The notes under the pieces: model-generated
The model's database searches: none
The model's input: the letters and a program-made list of their open reading frames with translations, nothing else
Told to the model about the DNA's origin: nothing
Source: Opitutia bacterium
Lineage (GTDB): Bacteria; Verrucomicrobiota; Verrucomicrobiia; Opitutales; Opitutaceae
Direction: 5' to 3'
Length of the DNA: 64,000 nucleotides
NCBI GenBank assembly: GCA_016187945.1
Contig: JACPIT010000001.1
Location: 372,001-436,000 of the forward strand
In this document: positions 34,201-41,132 of the stretch, one piece after another
Layout: the number at the start of each line of letters is the position of its first letter
Numbering within the stretch: the stretch's first letter is position 1
Made by a program: the position numbers and the translations under genes

Positions 34201-35016
34201 CTACATCGTGCCCTGGCTCTTCATCCACTGGATGGCGTAGCGCACGAGCTCCGAGCCGGACTCGAGGTTGAGCTTGAGCTTCAGGTGTTCGCGGTAGGAA
34301 TCGATGGTCTTGATCGAGAGATTGAGCTGCTGCGCGATGAGGCGCGTGCCGTAGCCGTTGCCGATGAGTTGGAACACTTCCATCTCGCGGTCGCTGAGCG
34401 TGTCGATCGGCGAGACGAGCTCGTCGGTTTTGTGATTCACGAAGCGGTGGAGCATCTTCTCCTTGATGCGATCGCTGAGATAAATCTCGCCCTGCTGAAT
34501 GCGCTGGATGGCGGTGATGATCTTCTCGCTCGCCTCGTGCTTCATCAGGTAACCCATCGCGCCGGCGCGGAGCGCGCGTTCGGCGTAGAGGTTTTCGTCG
34601 TGCATCGAGACGATGAGCACCTGCAACTCGGGCGATTGCGCGCGCATCCCTTTCGTGAGCTCGATGCCGTTCGTGGAACGGAGCGTGATGTCGACGATCG
34701 CGAGGTTCGGTTTCAGTTTTTCCACGAGTTCGAGCGCGCGCGGGGCGCTGTCGGCCTCGCCGACGATCTCGAGGTTCGGCTGCTGCGAAATGAGCGCTTT
34801 CATGCCGTGGCGGGTCAACGGGTGATCGTCGACCAGCAGCACGCGAGTCTTGCCCGTGATCTTCGGCGCGGGCTGCGGCGCAGTGGCGGTCACCAGCGGT
34901 TTCGGAGCGGCGGCGACCGGTGCGGTCGGCTTCGGCAGCGGCACCGCCGGAGCCAGCGGACGAGCGGGGGCGGCAGTGACGTTGCGGACGGGCGAGGTTT
35001 TCAGCGCGGTGGACAT
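34201..35016 (-). CDS. NarL-type response regulator with a Pro/Ala-rich N-terminal extension
   Basis: A 271-residue regulator. Residues 1-55 form an Ala/Pro/Lys-rich extension not found in ordinary NarL proteins. The receiver follows (RVLLVDDHPLTRHGMKALIS) with phospho-acceptor Asp at about D109 in LAIVDITLRS and Lys in YLMKHE. The C-terminal LuxR helix-turn-helix is LSDREMEVFQLIGNGYGTRL then LNLSIKTIDSYREHLKLKL. No kinase is adjacent. It begins 4 bp after a small membrane-protein gene and should be cotranscribed with it. The extension could mediate contact with a partner. Confidence 0.92.
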   Translation of the reverse strand: MSTALKTSPVRNVTAAPARPLAPAVPLPKPTAPVAAAPKPLVTATAPQPAPKITGKTRVLLVDDHPLTRHGMKALISQQPNLEIVGEADSAPRALELVEKLKPNLAIVDITLRSTNGIELTKGMRAQSPELQVLIVSMHDENLYAERALRAGAMGYLMKHEASEKIITAIQRIQQGEIYLSDRIKEKMLHRFVNHKTDELVSPIDTLSDREMEVFQLIGNGYGTRLIAQQLNLSIKTIDSYREHLKLKLNLESGSELVRYAIQWMKSQGTM

Positions 35017-35020
35017 GTAG

Positions 35021-35209
35021 CTAGGGGCGTTCAGATTGATGGTGTTGTTTTTCGACCGTCGGACTCGGATTCCGGGCGAGGAGGAAAACGATGGAGAGAG
35101 TGACGAGCAGAAAAACGATCACGGCCACGGTCGCAGCGACATTGACCTTCGTGGTGCGCTTGTGGACGTCGATGCCGGGTTTGAGTTCAGGGTTGGGGGC
35201 GCGGTTCAT
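35021..35209 (-). CDS. Small single-helix membrane protein
   Basis: A 62-residue protein with one membrane helix (about residues 23-46: VNVAATVAVIVFLLVTLSIV) flanked by charged ends. The family is not recognised. It is placed between the genes at 35222 and 34201 with gaps of 12 and 4 bp, so it belongs to a three-gene operon with the response regulator. A membrane-tethering or sensing role is possible but not shown. Confidence 0.6.
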   Translation of the reverse strand: MNRAPNPELKPGIDVHKRTTKVNVAATVAVIVFLLVTLSIVFLLARNPSPTVEKQHHQSERP

Positions 35210-35221
35210 CCATGCGCACTT

Positions 35222-35611
35222 TCATTCGCCGGGCGGCCGGCGGCGGCGGCTCGCGGCGCGCATCTGGTCGTGCTGGGCCTCTTCGACGCCTTCGATGACG
35301 ATGCGCTCGAGATCGGCTTGCGGATCCGTCGCGCGATCGGTGCGGCTCGCGCGTCCGCGCTGCGACGGCGGATCGGCGGGATCGCGCGACACTCCGCGTT
35401 TCGCGACGGCGTCCTCGCCGGTCGTGGGCGGCAGCGTCTGCGCGCGCAACTCGTCGCGCGCTTGCTCGCGATCGTCCTCGGTGACGTGCGTGCGACCGTT
35501 CATGCGGGCGATTTCCTGGGCGCGAATCTCGGCGTCCTCCCACGAAAGCGCGCCGGCCCCACGTCCGTGGAGGGAGACGCGACCGATAATGCGTGATTGA
35601 TTCTTTCGCAT
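35222..35611 (-). CDS. Hydrophilic protein of unknown function
   Basis: A 129-residue charged protein starting MRKNQSRIIGRVSLHGRG, with a helical stretch LSWEDAEIRAQEIARMNGRT and a basic C-terminus. No membrane segment. The family is not recognised with certainty. It is the first gene of the operon that ends in the NarL regulator. No clear ribosome binding site precedes the ATG. Confidence 0.55.
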   Translation of the reverse strand: MRKNQSRIIGRVSLHGRGAGALSWEDAEIRAQEIARMNGRTHVTEDDREQARDELRAQTLPPTTGEDAVAKRGVSRDPADPPSQRGRASRTDRATDPQADLERIVIEGVEEAQHDQMRAASRRRRPPGE

Positions 35612-35818
35612 GGAGAATGCGGCGAGGCGCCGGGGACGTGCACAGCATAGACTAGCACGCGCGCAAATCCCATCGGGCCTCGCTCGGCAGCGAAGGTAGG
35701 AAATAATCCGGTGAACGCGCGTGCGCTCTGTCCCACGGGGCGCCGCTGAGGTGAACACGCTAGTTTTCGCTGGGGCGCGCGCGCCGCACTTTCGACGGGC
35801 CGCCCTTTCTCGATCCGC

Positions 35819-36481
35819 ATGCGAGCGATCTGGAAAGGCGCCATCAGCTTCGGTCTCGTGAGCGTGCCCGTCGGCGTATTCTCCGCCACGCGGAGCGAAG
35901 AACCGAAATTCCGCCTGCTGCGCGCTTCCGACCTGAGCCCGATCAACTACAAGCGCGTGGTGGAACTCGACGGCAAGGAGTTGCCGTGGGAGCAGATCGT
36001 CAACGGCTACGAATACGAGAAGGGAAAATTCGTCGTCTTGAAGGACGAGGACTTCAAACGCGTGGACCTCGAGGCCACGCAGACGATCGACATCATGGAT
36101 TTCGTCGACGTGTCGGAGATCAATCCGGTCTTTTTCCACCGACCGTATTATCTCGAGCCGCAGCGCGGCGGAGCGAACGCCCACGCCTTGCTCCGCGACG
36201 TCCTCGCCGACACCGTCAAAGCCGGCATCGCCAAAGTCGCGATCAAAACCCGCGAGCACGAGATGGCGAAAACCCTCGTCGACCAGATGACCGCAAAGTG
36301 GGACGCCGAACGCTACCTTGCACGCGCGAACGCTTCCGCCGGTCGCGGAAGCGCAAGGAGAACAGCGCCGCGCGGCTTAGCGCGACTGCGTCACACTCTC
36401 GTCTGTCATCGCGAGTCCGACATAGTCGGGCGTGGCGATCCATCTCCCTGGATTGCTTCGTCGCTGCGCTCCGCGCAATGA
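35819..36481 (+). pseudogene. ku: Ku (non-homologous end-joining) gene with internal deletion and replaced 3' end
   Basis: The first 140 residues are a clear bacterial Ku protein: MRAIWKGAISFGLVSVPVGV, YKRVVELDGKELPWEQIVNG, YEYEKGKFVVLKDEDF, QTIDIMDFVDVSEINPVFFH. After IAKVAIKTREH the sequence jumps to EMAKTLVDQMTAKWDAERYL, a block that in other Ku proteins lies about 45 residues later. The missing part builds the DNA-encircling ring and the dimer contact. After AERYL the normal C-terminus is absent and the frame runs through an Arg-rich stretch and an 80-bp repeat element. It is probably nonfunctional. No LigD gene is in the window. Confidence 0.8.
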
Positions 36482-36483
36482 CA
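36404..36483. mobile_element. 80-bp MITE-like element with terminal inverted repeats
   Basis: The ends TGTCATCGCGAG (36404-36415) and GCGCAATGACA (36473-36483) are near-perfect inverted repeats around a palindromic centre (cgtggcgatccatctccctg, gattgcttcgtcgctgcgct). Elements with these ends and the phrase ggattgcttcg are found in many bacterial genomes. It covers the 3' end of the damaged Ku gene and supplies its present stop region. Confidence 0.6.
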
Positions 36484-36535
36484 ACAAGGCCACACAGGAT
36501 GAGTCTCGTCGGCGAGCGCGTGTGATGGACGCGTC

Positions 36536-36880
36536 TCAGCGCGGCGGTGGCAGCACTTTGACCGTGATGTTGTTCACGACGTTGTGCACGCCGGTGACGC
36601 GAGCGGCGATGTCGCCGGCGCGGGCCTTTTGCTCGGGCGTCTCGACGAAGCCGCTGAGCTGGACCGTGCCGCGGAAGGTGTCGACGTTGATGTCGCGCGC
36701 TTTCACGACTTCGTCGCGGATCAGCTCGGTCTTCACCTTCGCGGTGATCACCGAGTCGTCGATCATCTCCCCCGTGCTGGCGCGCGTGGCAGTGCCGGCG
36801 CAACCGGTGGAAAGGACGACGGAGCCCGCGAGGCCGGCGGCGAGCGCCGCGGCGGAAAGGATGCGTGTGAATGGTTTCAT
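36536..36880 (-). CDS. BON-domain lipoprotein
   Basis: A 114-residue lipoprotein. The signal peptide ends in the lipobox LSTGC, with Cys at about 27. A BON domain follows: DDSVITAKVKTELIRDEVVK, VDTFRGTVQLSGFVETPEQK and VTGVHNVVNNITV. BON proteins such as OsmY are periplasmic or outer-membrane attached and are induced by osmotic and envelope stress. It is surrounded by other stress-type genes. The start at 36880 gives a regular signal peptide. Confidence 0.92.
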   Translation of the reverse strand: MKPFTRILSAAALAAGLAGSVVLSTGCAGTATRASTGEMIDDSVITAKVKTELIRDEVVKARDINVDTFRGTVQLSGFVETPEQKARAGDIAARVTGVHNVVNNITVKVLPPPR

Positions 36881-37094
36881 AGGCGGTGGTGGATTACGCG
36901 CCGAACATAGCCGCGCCGTGCCATGGCTCGCCAGCGGGCCGCCCGCGCGCGCGCCTATCGGTGATTCGCCGCAGAGTTCACCGGGACATGTCACCACGCG
37001 CGGAGGTGCGCGCCGCTGGCCGGGGAACGCGGGGTGGCGACGCGCGCGAAAGGCCCGATAGGCCGCGCGCGACGCGACGGCTAAGTTTCGCGCC

Positions 37095-37382
37095 ATGAGA
37101 AAAAAGCTCCCCGTGCCTGTGTCCAACCAGACGCGCGCTCTGCCGCTTCGCGACGAGATCGCGCAACGCGCCTACGAACTCTGGGAACACGACGGCCGTC
37201 CCGAGGGCCGCGACGTCGACCACTGGCTCAGCGCCGAGCGGCAGCTTCTCGGCGCCGATCCGCAGGTGATGCAGACGCCTGCGGGCGCCGTGCGTTCGCC
37301 GGAACTCGCCGACGCCATGTCCGGCCACCAACGCGGTCATCCGCAAAACTCGCTCGCGCTCGCCCCGAACGCCTCCCGATGA
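37095..37382 (+). CDS. DUF2934 protein
   Basis: A 95-residue protein with the DUF2934 motif IAQRAYELWEHDGRPEGRDV followed by DHWLSAERQL. The domain is a short helical unit of unknown function, often linked with stress-related genes. The last four bases overlap the ATG of the sigma-54 activator gene, so the two are translationally coupled and form an operon. Confidence 0.88.
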   Translation: MRKKLPVPVSNQTRALPLRDEIAQRAYELWEHDGRPEGRDVDHWLSAERQLLGADPQVMQTPAGAVRSPELADAMSGHQRGHPQNSLALAPNASR

Positions 37383-38722
37383 ACGTCCTCCTCATCGGCG
37401 ACGAACACAACCTGCCCGCGCCCGCTCCCGGCAGCGAGCCGCCCGCGTGGCGCGTGCAGCCGGCGCGCAGCGCGGCGGAGTTGCACCGCCGGCTCGCCGA
37501 GGAGAAATTCCAGCTCGCGCTCGTCGAACTCGATTTCGGTCCCGGCTCGAGCGAGGCGCTCCTCGCCAAACTGCACCGCGCCGCGCCCGAGCTGCCCATC
37601 GTGGCCATCGTCGAACGCGACGAGAAGACCTCGCGCGTGCGCGCGCTGCGCGCGGCCGGCGTCGGCGGATTGTTGCTGCGGCCTTTCGGCTTCGAGGAAA
37701 TGCGGGCGACGTTCGCGCGCCACGCGAAGCATGAGCCGAAGCCGGGCACCGCGCCGGCCCCGCCGCCGCGCCTCCTCGTTTCCCAAGATCCCGCGATGCA
37801 GCGCGTGCTCGAGACCGTCGAGCGCGCCGCCGACTCGCCCGCGACCATCCTCCTCGCGGGCGAGAGCGGCACCGGCAAAACCGTGCTCGCGCGCGCCATC
37901 CACGCCCGCAGCCGGCGCGCCGCGAAGCCGTTCGTGACCGTGAGCTGCCCGTGCCTCAATCGCGAGTTGCTCGAGAGCGAACTCTTCGGACATGCCCACG
38001 GCGCGTTCACCGGCGCCGTCCGCGACACCTGGGGCAAGGTCAGCGCCGCGGACGGCGGCACGCTCTTCCTCGACGAAGTCGGCGATCTGCCGGCGTCGCT
38101 CCAGCCGAAGCTGCTTCGCCTCCTGCAGGAGCGCGAATACGAGCGCGTCGGCGAAACGAAAGTCCACACCGCCGACGTGCGCATCATCGCCGCGTCGAAC
38201 CGGGACTTGAAAGCGTCGGTCGAAAACGGCCGGTTCCGCGAAGACCTTTACTATCGCCTCAACGTCATCGCGGTCGAGTTGCCGCCGCTGCGCAACCGGC
38301 GCGCCGACATCGCGCCGCTCGTGCACGTGTTTCTAACGGAGATCGCGCAGGGGACCGGGCGTGCCGCGCCCGCGCTCTCGCCGGACGCGATGCAGTGGCT
38401 CGAGCGACAACCTTGGCCCGGCAATCTCCGCGAGCTTCACAACTGTCTCGAACGCGCCGCCGTGCTCCACCCTGCGCCGGTGCTCGACGCGTCCGCGTTC
38501 GCCGACGGCGCGGCGCCTCCGCTCGGCGCCACGATCCGCGTCGGCGACCAGGTCAGCCTGCGCACCGTCGCCGAGGCGCACATCCGCGAAGTGATCGCGC
38601 AGAGCCCGTCGCTCGATCAGGCGGCGCAGATTCTCGGCATCAACAAATCCACGCTCTACCGCAAACGCCAGCGCATGCACGGCGGCGTGACGCCGTTCCC
38701 GCCGCAGGAGCGCGTCGGTTGA
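37379..38722 (+). CDS. Sigma-54-dependent activator with AlgB-like AAA+ domain and degenerate receiver
   Basis: A 447-residue enhancer-binding protein. The first 115 residues resemble a receiver, but the usual switch Lys is Arg (LLLRPFGF) and the acidic pocket is weak (LLIGDEHN), so phosphorylation is uncertain. The AAA+ domain is complete: Walker A AGESGTGKT, GAFTGA loop, Walker B GTLFLDEVGDLP. The C-terminal Fis-type helix-turn-helix is LDQAAQILGINKSTLYRKRQ. It overlaps the DUF2934 gene by 4 bp. A perfect sigma-54 promoter at 39515 upstream of the DUF892 gene is its likely target. No kinase is adjacent. Confidence 0.93.
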   Translation: MNVLLIGDEHNLPAPAPGSEPPAWRVQPARSAAELHRRLAEEKFQLALVELDFGPGSSEALLAKLHRAAPELPIVAIVERDEKTSRVRALRAAGVGGLLLRPFGFEEMRATFARHAKHEPKPGTAPAPPPRLLVSQDPAMQRVLETVERAADSPATILLAGESGTGKTVLARAIHARSRRAAKPFVTVSCPCLNRELLESELFGHAHGAFTGAVRDTWGKVSAADGGTLFLDEVGDLPASLQPKLLRLLQEREYERVGETKVHTADVRIIAASNRDLKASVENGRFREDLYYRLNVIAVELPPLRNRRADIAPLVHVFLTEIAQGTGRAAPALSPDAMQWLERQPWPGNLRELHNCLERAAVLHPAPVLDASAFADGAAPPLGATIRVGDQVSLRTVAEAHIREVIAQSPSLDQAAQILGINKSTLYRKRQRMHGGVTPFPPQERVG

Positions 38723-38760
38723 ACGTTCCCGTCCCCACCCACCCGCAAAAAGGACCAGCC

Positions 38761-39321
38761 ATGAAACTCCAGCCATTCCTCGGATGTTTCGGCGGCGTCG
38801 CTCTCGCCAGCGCGCTCGCCGCGCAAACCACCGTGCCGGTGCCGGCCGACGCGGGACTGCGCGAGTTCGGCCCGCACCGCGGCGACCGCGAGCTGATCAT
38901 CGGCGGCTCCGGCGGCGCCGACCGCAGTTTCGACAACTCCTTCGGCGGCGCGACCGTTTCCTACGGCTACTTCGTCAGCGACTCGCTCAGCAGCATCCTG
39001 CGCCAGTCGATCAACTACTCGAATCCCGAGGACACCGGCTCGCAGTGGAACGGCGCCACGCGCTTCGCCGTCGACCAGCATTTTCTCGAGGGACCGCTGC
39101 GTCCGTTCCTCGGCGCGAACGTCGGCCGCATCTACGGCGAACGCGTCCGCGATTCGTGGGTCGCCGGCCTCGAGGGCGGCATGAAATACTACGTGCAGCC
39201 GCGCACGTTCCTGCACGCCACGATCGAATACGGCTGGCTCTTCCAACACGCGCGCAGCATCGACGACCGTTTCGACAACGGCCAGTGGAACTGGTCGCTC
39301 GGCGTCGGCTTCAACTTCTGA
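38761..39321 (+). CDS. Outer-membrane beta-barrel protein
   Basis: A 186-residue protein with a signal peptide (MKLQPFLGCFGGVALASALA) and a barrel domain of alternating strands, ending with a C-terminal aromatic residue (SLGVGFNF), the outer-membrane insertion signal. It resembles small OmpW/Ail-type eight-strand barrels in size. The function is unknown. Good ribosome binding site AAGGA. It begins 38 bp after the sigma-54 activator gene and may be cotranscribed. Confidence 0.82.
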   Translation: MKLQPFLGCFGGVALASALAAQTTVPVPADAGLREFGPHRGDRELIIGGSGGADRSFDNSFGGATVSYGYFVSDSLSSILRQSINYSNPEDTGSQWNGATRFAVDQHFLEGPLRPFLGANVGRIYGERVRDSWVAGLEGGMKYYVQPRTFLHATIEYGWLFQHARSIDDRFDNGQWNWSLGVGFNF

Positions 39322-39514
39322 GTCGGCGCGGCCCGCACGCCGCCCGGCTTGGGACGCCCGTCGGTTCGCCGGCGGGCGTTTCGTTTTTCCGCCCCGCGCC
39401 ACACCGCCGCCGCGCAGTTGCAAACTGCACCGCGCCTTCTGCGCGCGCTGCGCTTTTGCACGCGGATTCGCCCGACGAGCTGCCGAAGTCGCTCACGCAC
39501 GCGCCGCGGCCGCG

Positions 39515-39529
39515 TGGCACGCGCGTTGC
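39515..39529 (+). promoter_or_regulatory. Perfect sigma-54 (-24/-12) promoter upstream of the DUF892 gene
   Basis: TGGCACG-N4-TTGC followed by AAAA matches the sigma-54 consensus exactly; the -24 GG (39516-39517) and -12 GC (39528-39529) have correct spacing. It precedes the ATG at 39592 by 62 bp. The AlgB-like activator gene ends 790 bp upstream. Confidence 0.8.
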
Positions 39530-39591
39530 AAAACTCTCCGCCACGCGGCGCCGCAGGCGTCGCACTCCCTCAACCTCAACTCACACGAATC

Positions 39592-40146
39592 ATGCCCACG
39601 AAAACCAAACCCGCCCGCTCGTCCGCGAAGTTGAAGAACCTGCACGATCTCTTCGTCGAGCAGCTCCAGGACATCTACAGTGCCGAAACGCAGCTCGTGA
39701 AAGCGCTGCCGCAAATGGCGAAGGCCGCGAACGACGACGCGCTCCGCGACGCCTTCGAGGAGCACCTCGATCAAACCAAAGTCCACGTCGAGCGCCTCGA
39801 GAGCATTTTCGACCGTCTCGACGACGACGCGAAGGGCCGCCCGTGCAAAGCGATGAAAGGTCTCATCGCCGAGGGCGAGGAGATGATCGAGGAGAAGGCC
39901 GAACCCGCCGTGAAGGACGCCGGCCTCATCGCCGCCGCCCAACGCATCGAGCACTACGAGATCGCGAGCTACGGCTGCGTCCGCACCTACGCCGAACTCC
40001 TCGGCGATCTCGAATCCGCCCAGGTGCTGCAAACGACGCTCGACGAGGAAGGCGAGACCGACAAGAAACTCACCGATCTCGCCGACTCGCTGAACCTCGA
40101 AGCCGAGTCCGCCGACGAAGGCGACGAGGATGAAGACGAGGAGTGA
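39592..40146 (+). CDS. DUF892 (YciE-like) ferritin-fold stress protein
   Basis: A 184-residue ferritin-like four-helix protein of the YciE/DUF892 family: LHDLFVEQLQDIYSAETQLV, KALPQMAKAANDDALRDAFE, then HLDQTKVHVERL, GLIAAAQRIEHYEIASYG, with Glu and His ligands for a di-iron site. The tail is strongly acidic (DEGDEDEDEE). Members accumulate under osmotic and stationary-phase stress. It is preceded by a perfect sigma-54 promoter, so it is probably switched on by the activator encoded at 37379. Confidence 0.92.
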   Translation: MPTKTKPARSSAKLKNLHDLFVEQLQDIYSAETQLVKALPQMAKAANDDALRDAFEEHLDQTKVHVERLESIFDRLDDDAKGRPCKAMKGLIAEGEEMIEEKAEPAVKDAGLIAAAQRIEHYEIASYGCVRTYAELLGDLESAQVLQTTLDEEGETDKKLTDLADSLNLEAESADEGDEDEDEE

Positions 40147-40258
40147 CCGCGCTCAACCCGCGGCCTGCGCCGCGCCCCACCACGCAGCCGACGCAAGTCG
40201 GCTGTTTTCTTTTTCGCCGCTCCCCTCCCCACGCGCCCTTTCTCGCGCGCACCACCCT

Positions 40259-40471
40259 TCACGCCGGCGGCACGTGCGGACGCCCGTCCGCGTCCTTCGG
40301 CTGGTCCACGCCCGGCGTCGGTTCGTCCGCCGCGGGCATCGTGCGCTCGACCGGATGGTCCGCTTGGCCGCTCTTGCCCGATGGCCGCGGCCCGCGGCCG
40401 CGCGCCATGAGCGCGAATACGATCGGCATCAGAATGACCACGACGAGCACTGCGAAGATATAACCGAGCAT
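40259..40471 (-). CDS. Small membrane-anchored protein
   Basis: A 70-residue protein with one N-terminal membrane helix (YIFAVLVVVILMPIVFALMA) and a charged, proline-rich tail. No family recognised. Typical of small envelope proteins in stress clusters. Confidence 0.5.
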   Translation of the reverse strand: MLGYIFAVLVVVILMPIVFALMARGRGPRPSGKSGQADHPVERTMPAADEPTPGVDQPKDADGRPHVPPA

Positions 40472-40666
40472 CCGCAGACGATACGCGCGAAACGCGATGC
40501 GTCACCCGGCAGCGACACCGCGCCCGGACTTCGGGGAAAATCCCGTGCCGCGCTGTGGAATCACCCAACACGCCGCGCGCAACGTGCCCGATGGCGGCCG
40601 TTCGCCGCGCCCGCTATGCTCCGGTTCAAGGACACGGCAGTTGTTCGCCGGCCCTCCTTTTTCCCC

Positions 40667-41074
40667 ATGTCCACTCTCTCGGTGAATCTTCCTCGTCTGC
40701 TCGACACCGCCCTTCTCGATTCCAGTCTCTCCGCGCTCGCCGAATGCCACGCTGCCTGCCATCGCTGCGCCGATGCGTGGCTCGCCCACTCGCCCCTCGG
40801 TCCGGACGCGCTGCGCTGCATCCGCCTGATCGTCGATTGCGGCGATCTGTGTGCCTCCGCCGCGGAAATTCTGCCCGACGCCGAGAACGACAACCCGGCG
40901 CAGCTCCGCAGCCGCCTGAACGCCTGCGTGCTGGCCTGCGAGCGCTGCGTCCGCGAAGTCTCCCGTCATCGCGCGCCGCACGCCGCCGCCTGCATCGAGG
41001 CATGCCGCTACACGGCGGGCGTGGGCCGTCAGCTCGTTTCCCTTCTGTCCACGGCCGCCGTCGCCGCCGCCTGA
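40667..41074 (+). CDS. Cysteine-rich four-helix copper-binding protein
   Basis: A 135-residue helical protein with the repeated cysteine spacing of four-helix-bundle copper storage proteins (Csp/DUF326 type): ECHAACHRCADAW, DCGDLCASAAE, CVLACERCVREVSRH and AACIEACR. The cysteines and nearby histidines face the bundle core, where they hold Cu(I). There is no signal peptide, so it is likely a cytosolic copper store. It stands next to the debranching-type gene but is probably independent. Confidence 0.85.
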   Translation: MSTLSVNLPRLLDTALLDSSLSALAECHAACHRCADAWLAHSPLGPDALRCIRLIVDCGDLCASAAEILPDAENDNPAQLRSRLNACVLACERCVREVSRHRAPHAAACIEACRYTAGVGRQLVSLLSTAAVAAA

Positions 41075-41132
41075 GCCGGACCATGGCCGGCGCGGCGGCG
41101 CCGTGGGCGCGAGACGCGGTCGGGCGGGCACG

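Noticed and set aside
36905-36925. Minus-strand TGGCACG before the BON lipoprotein gene as a sigma-54 promoter
   Set aside because: The downstream GC is one base too close, so the essential spacing is broken.
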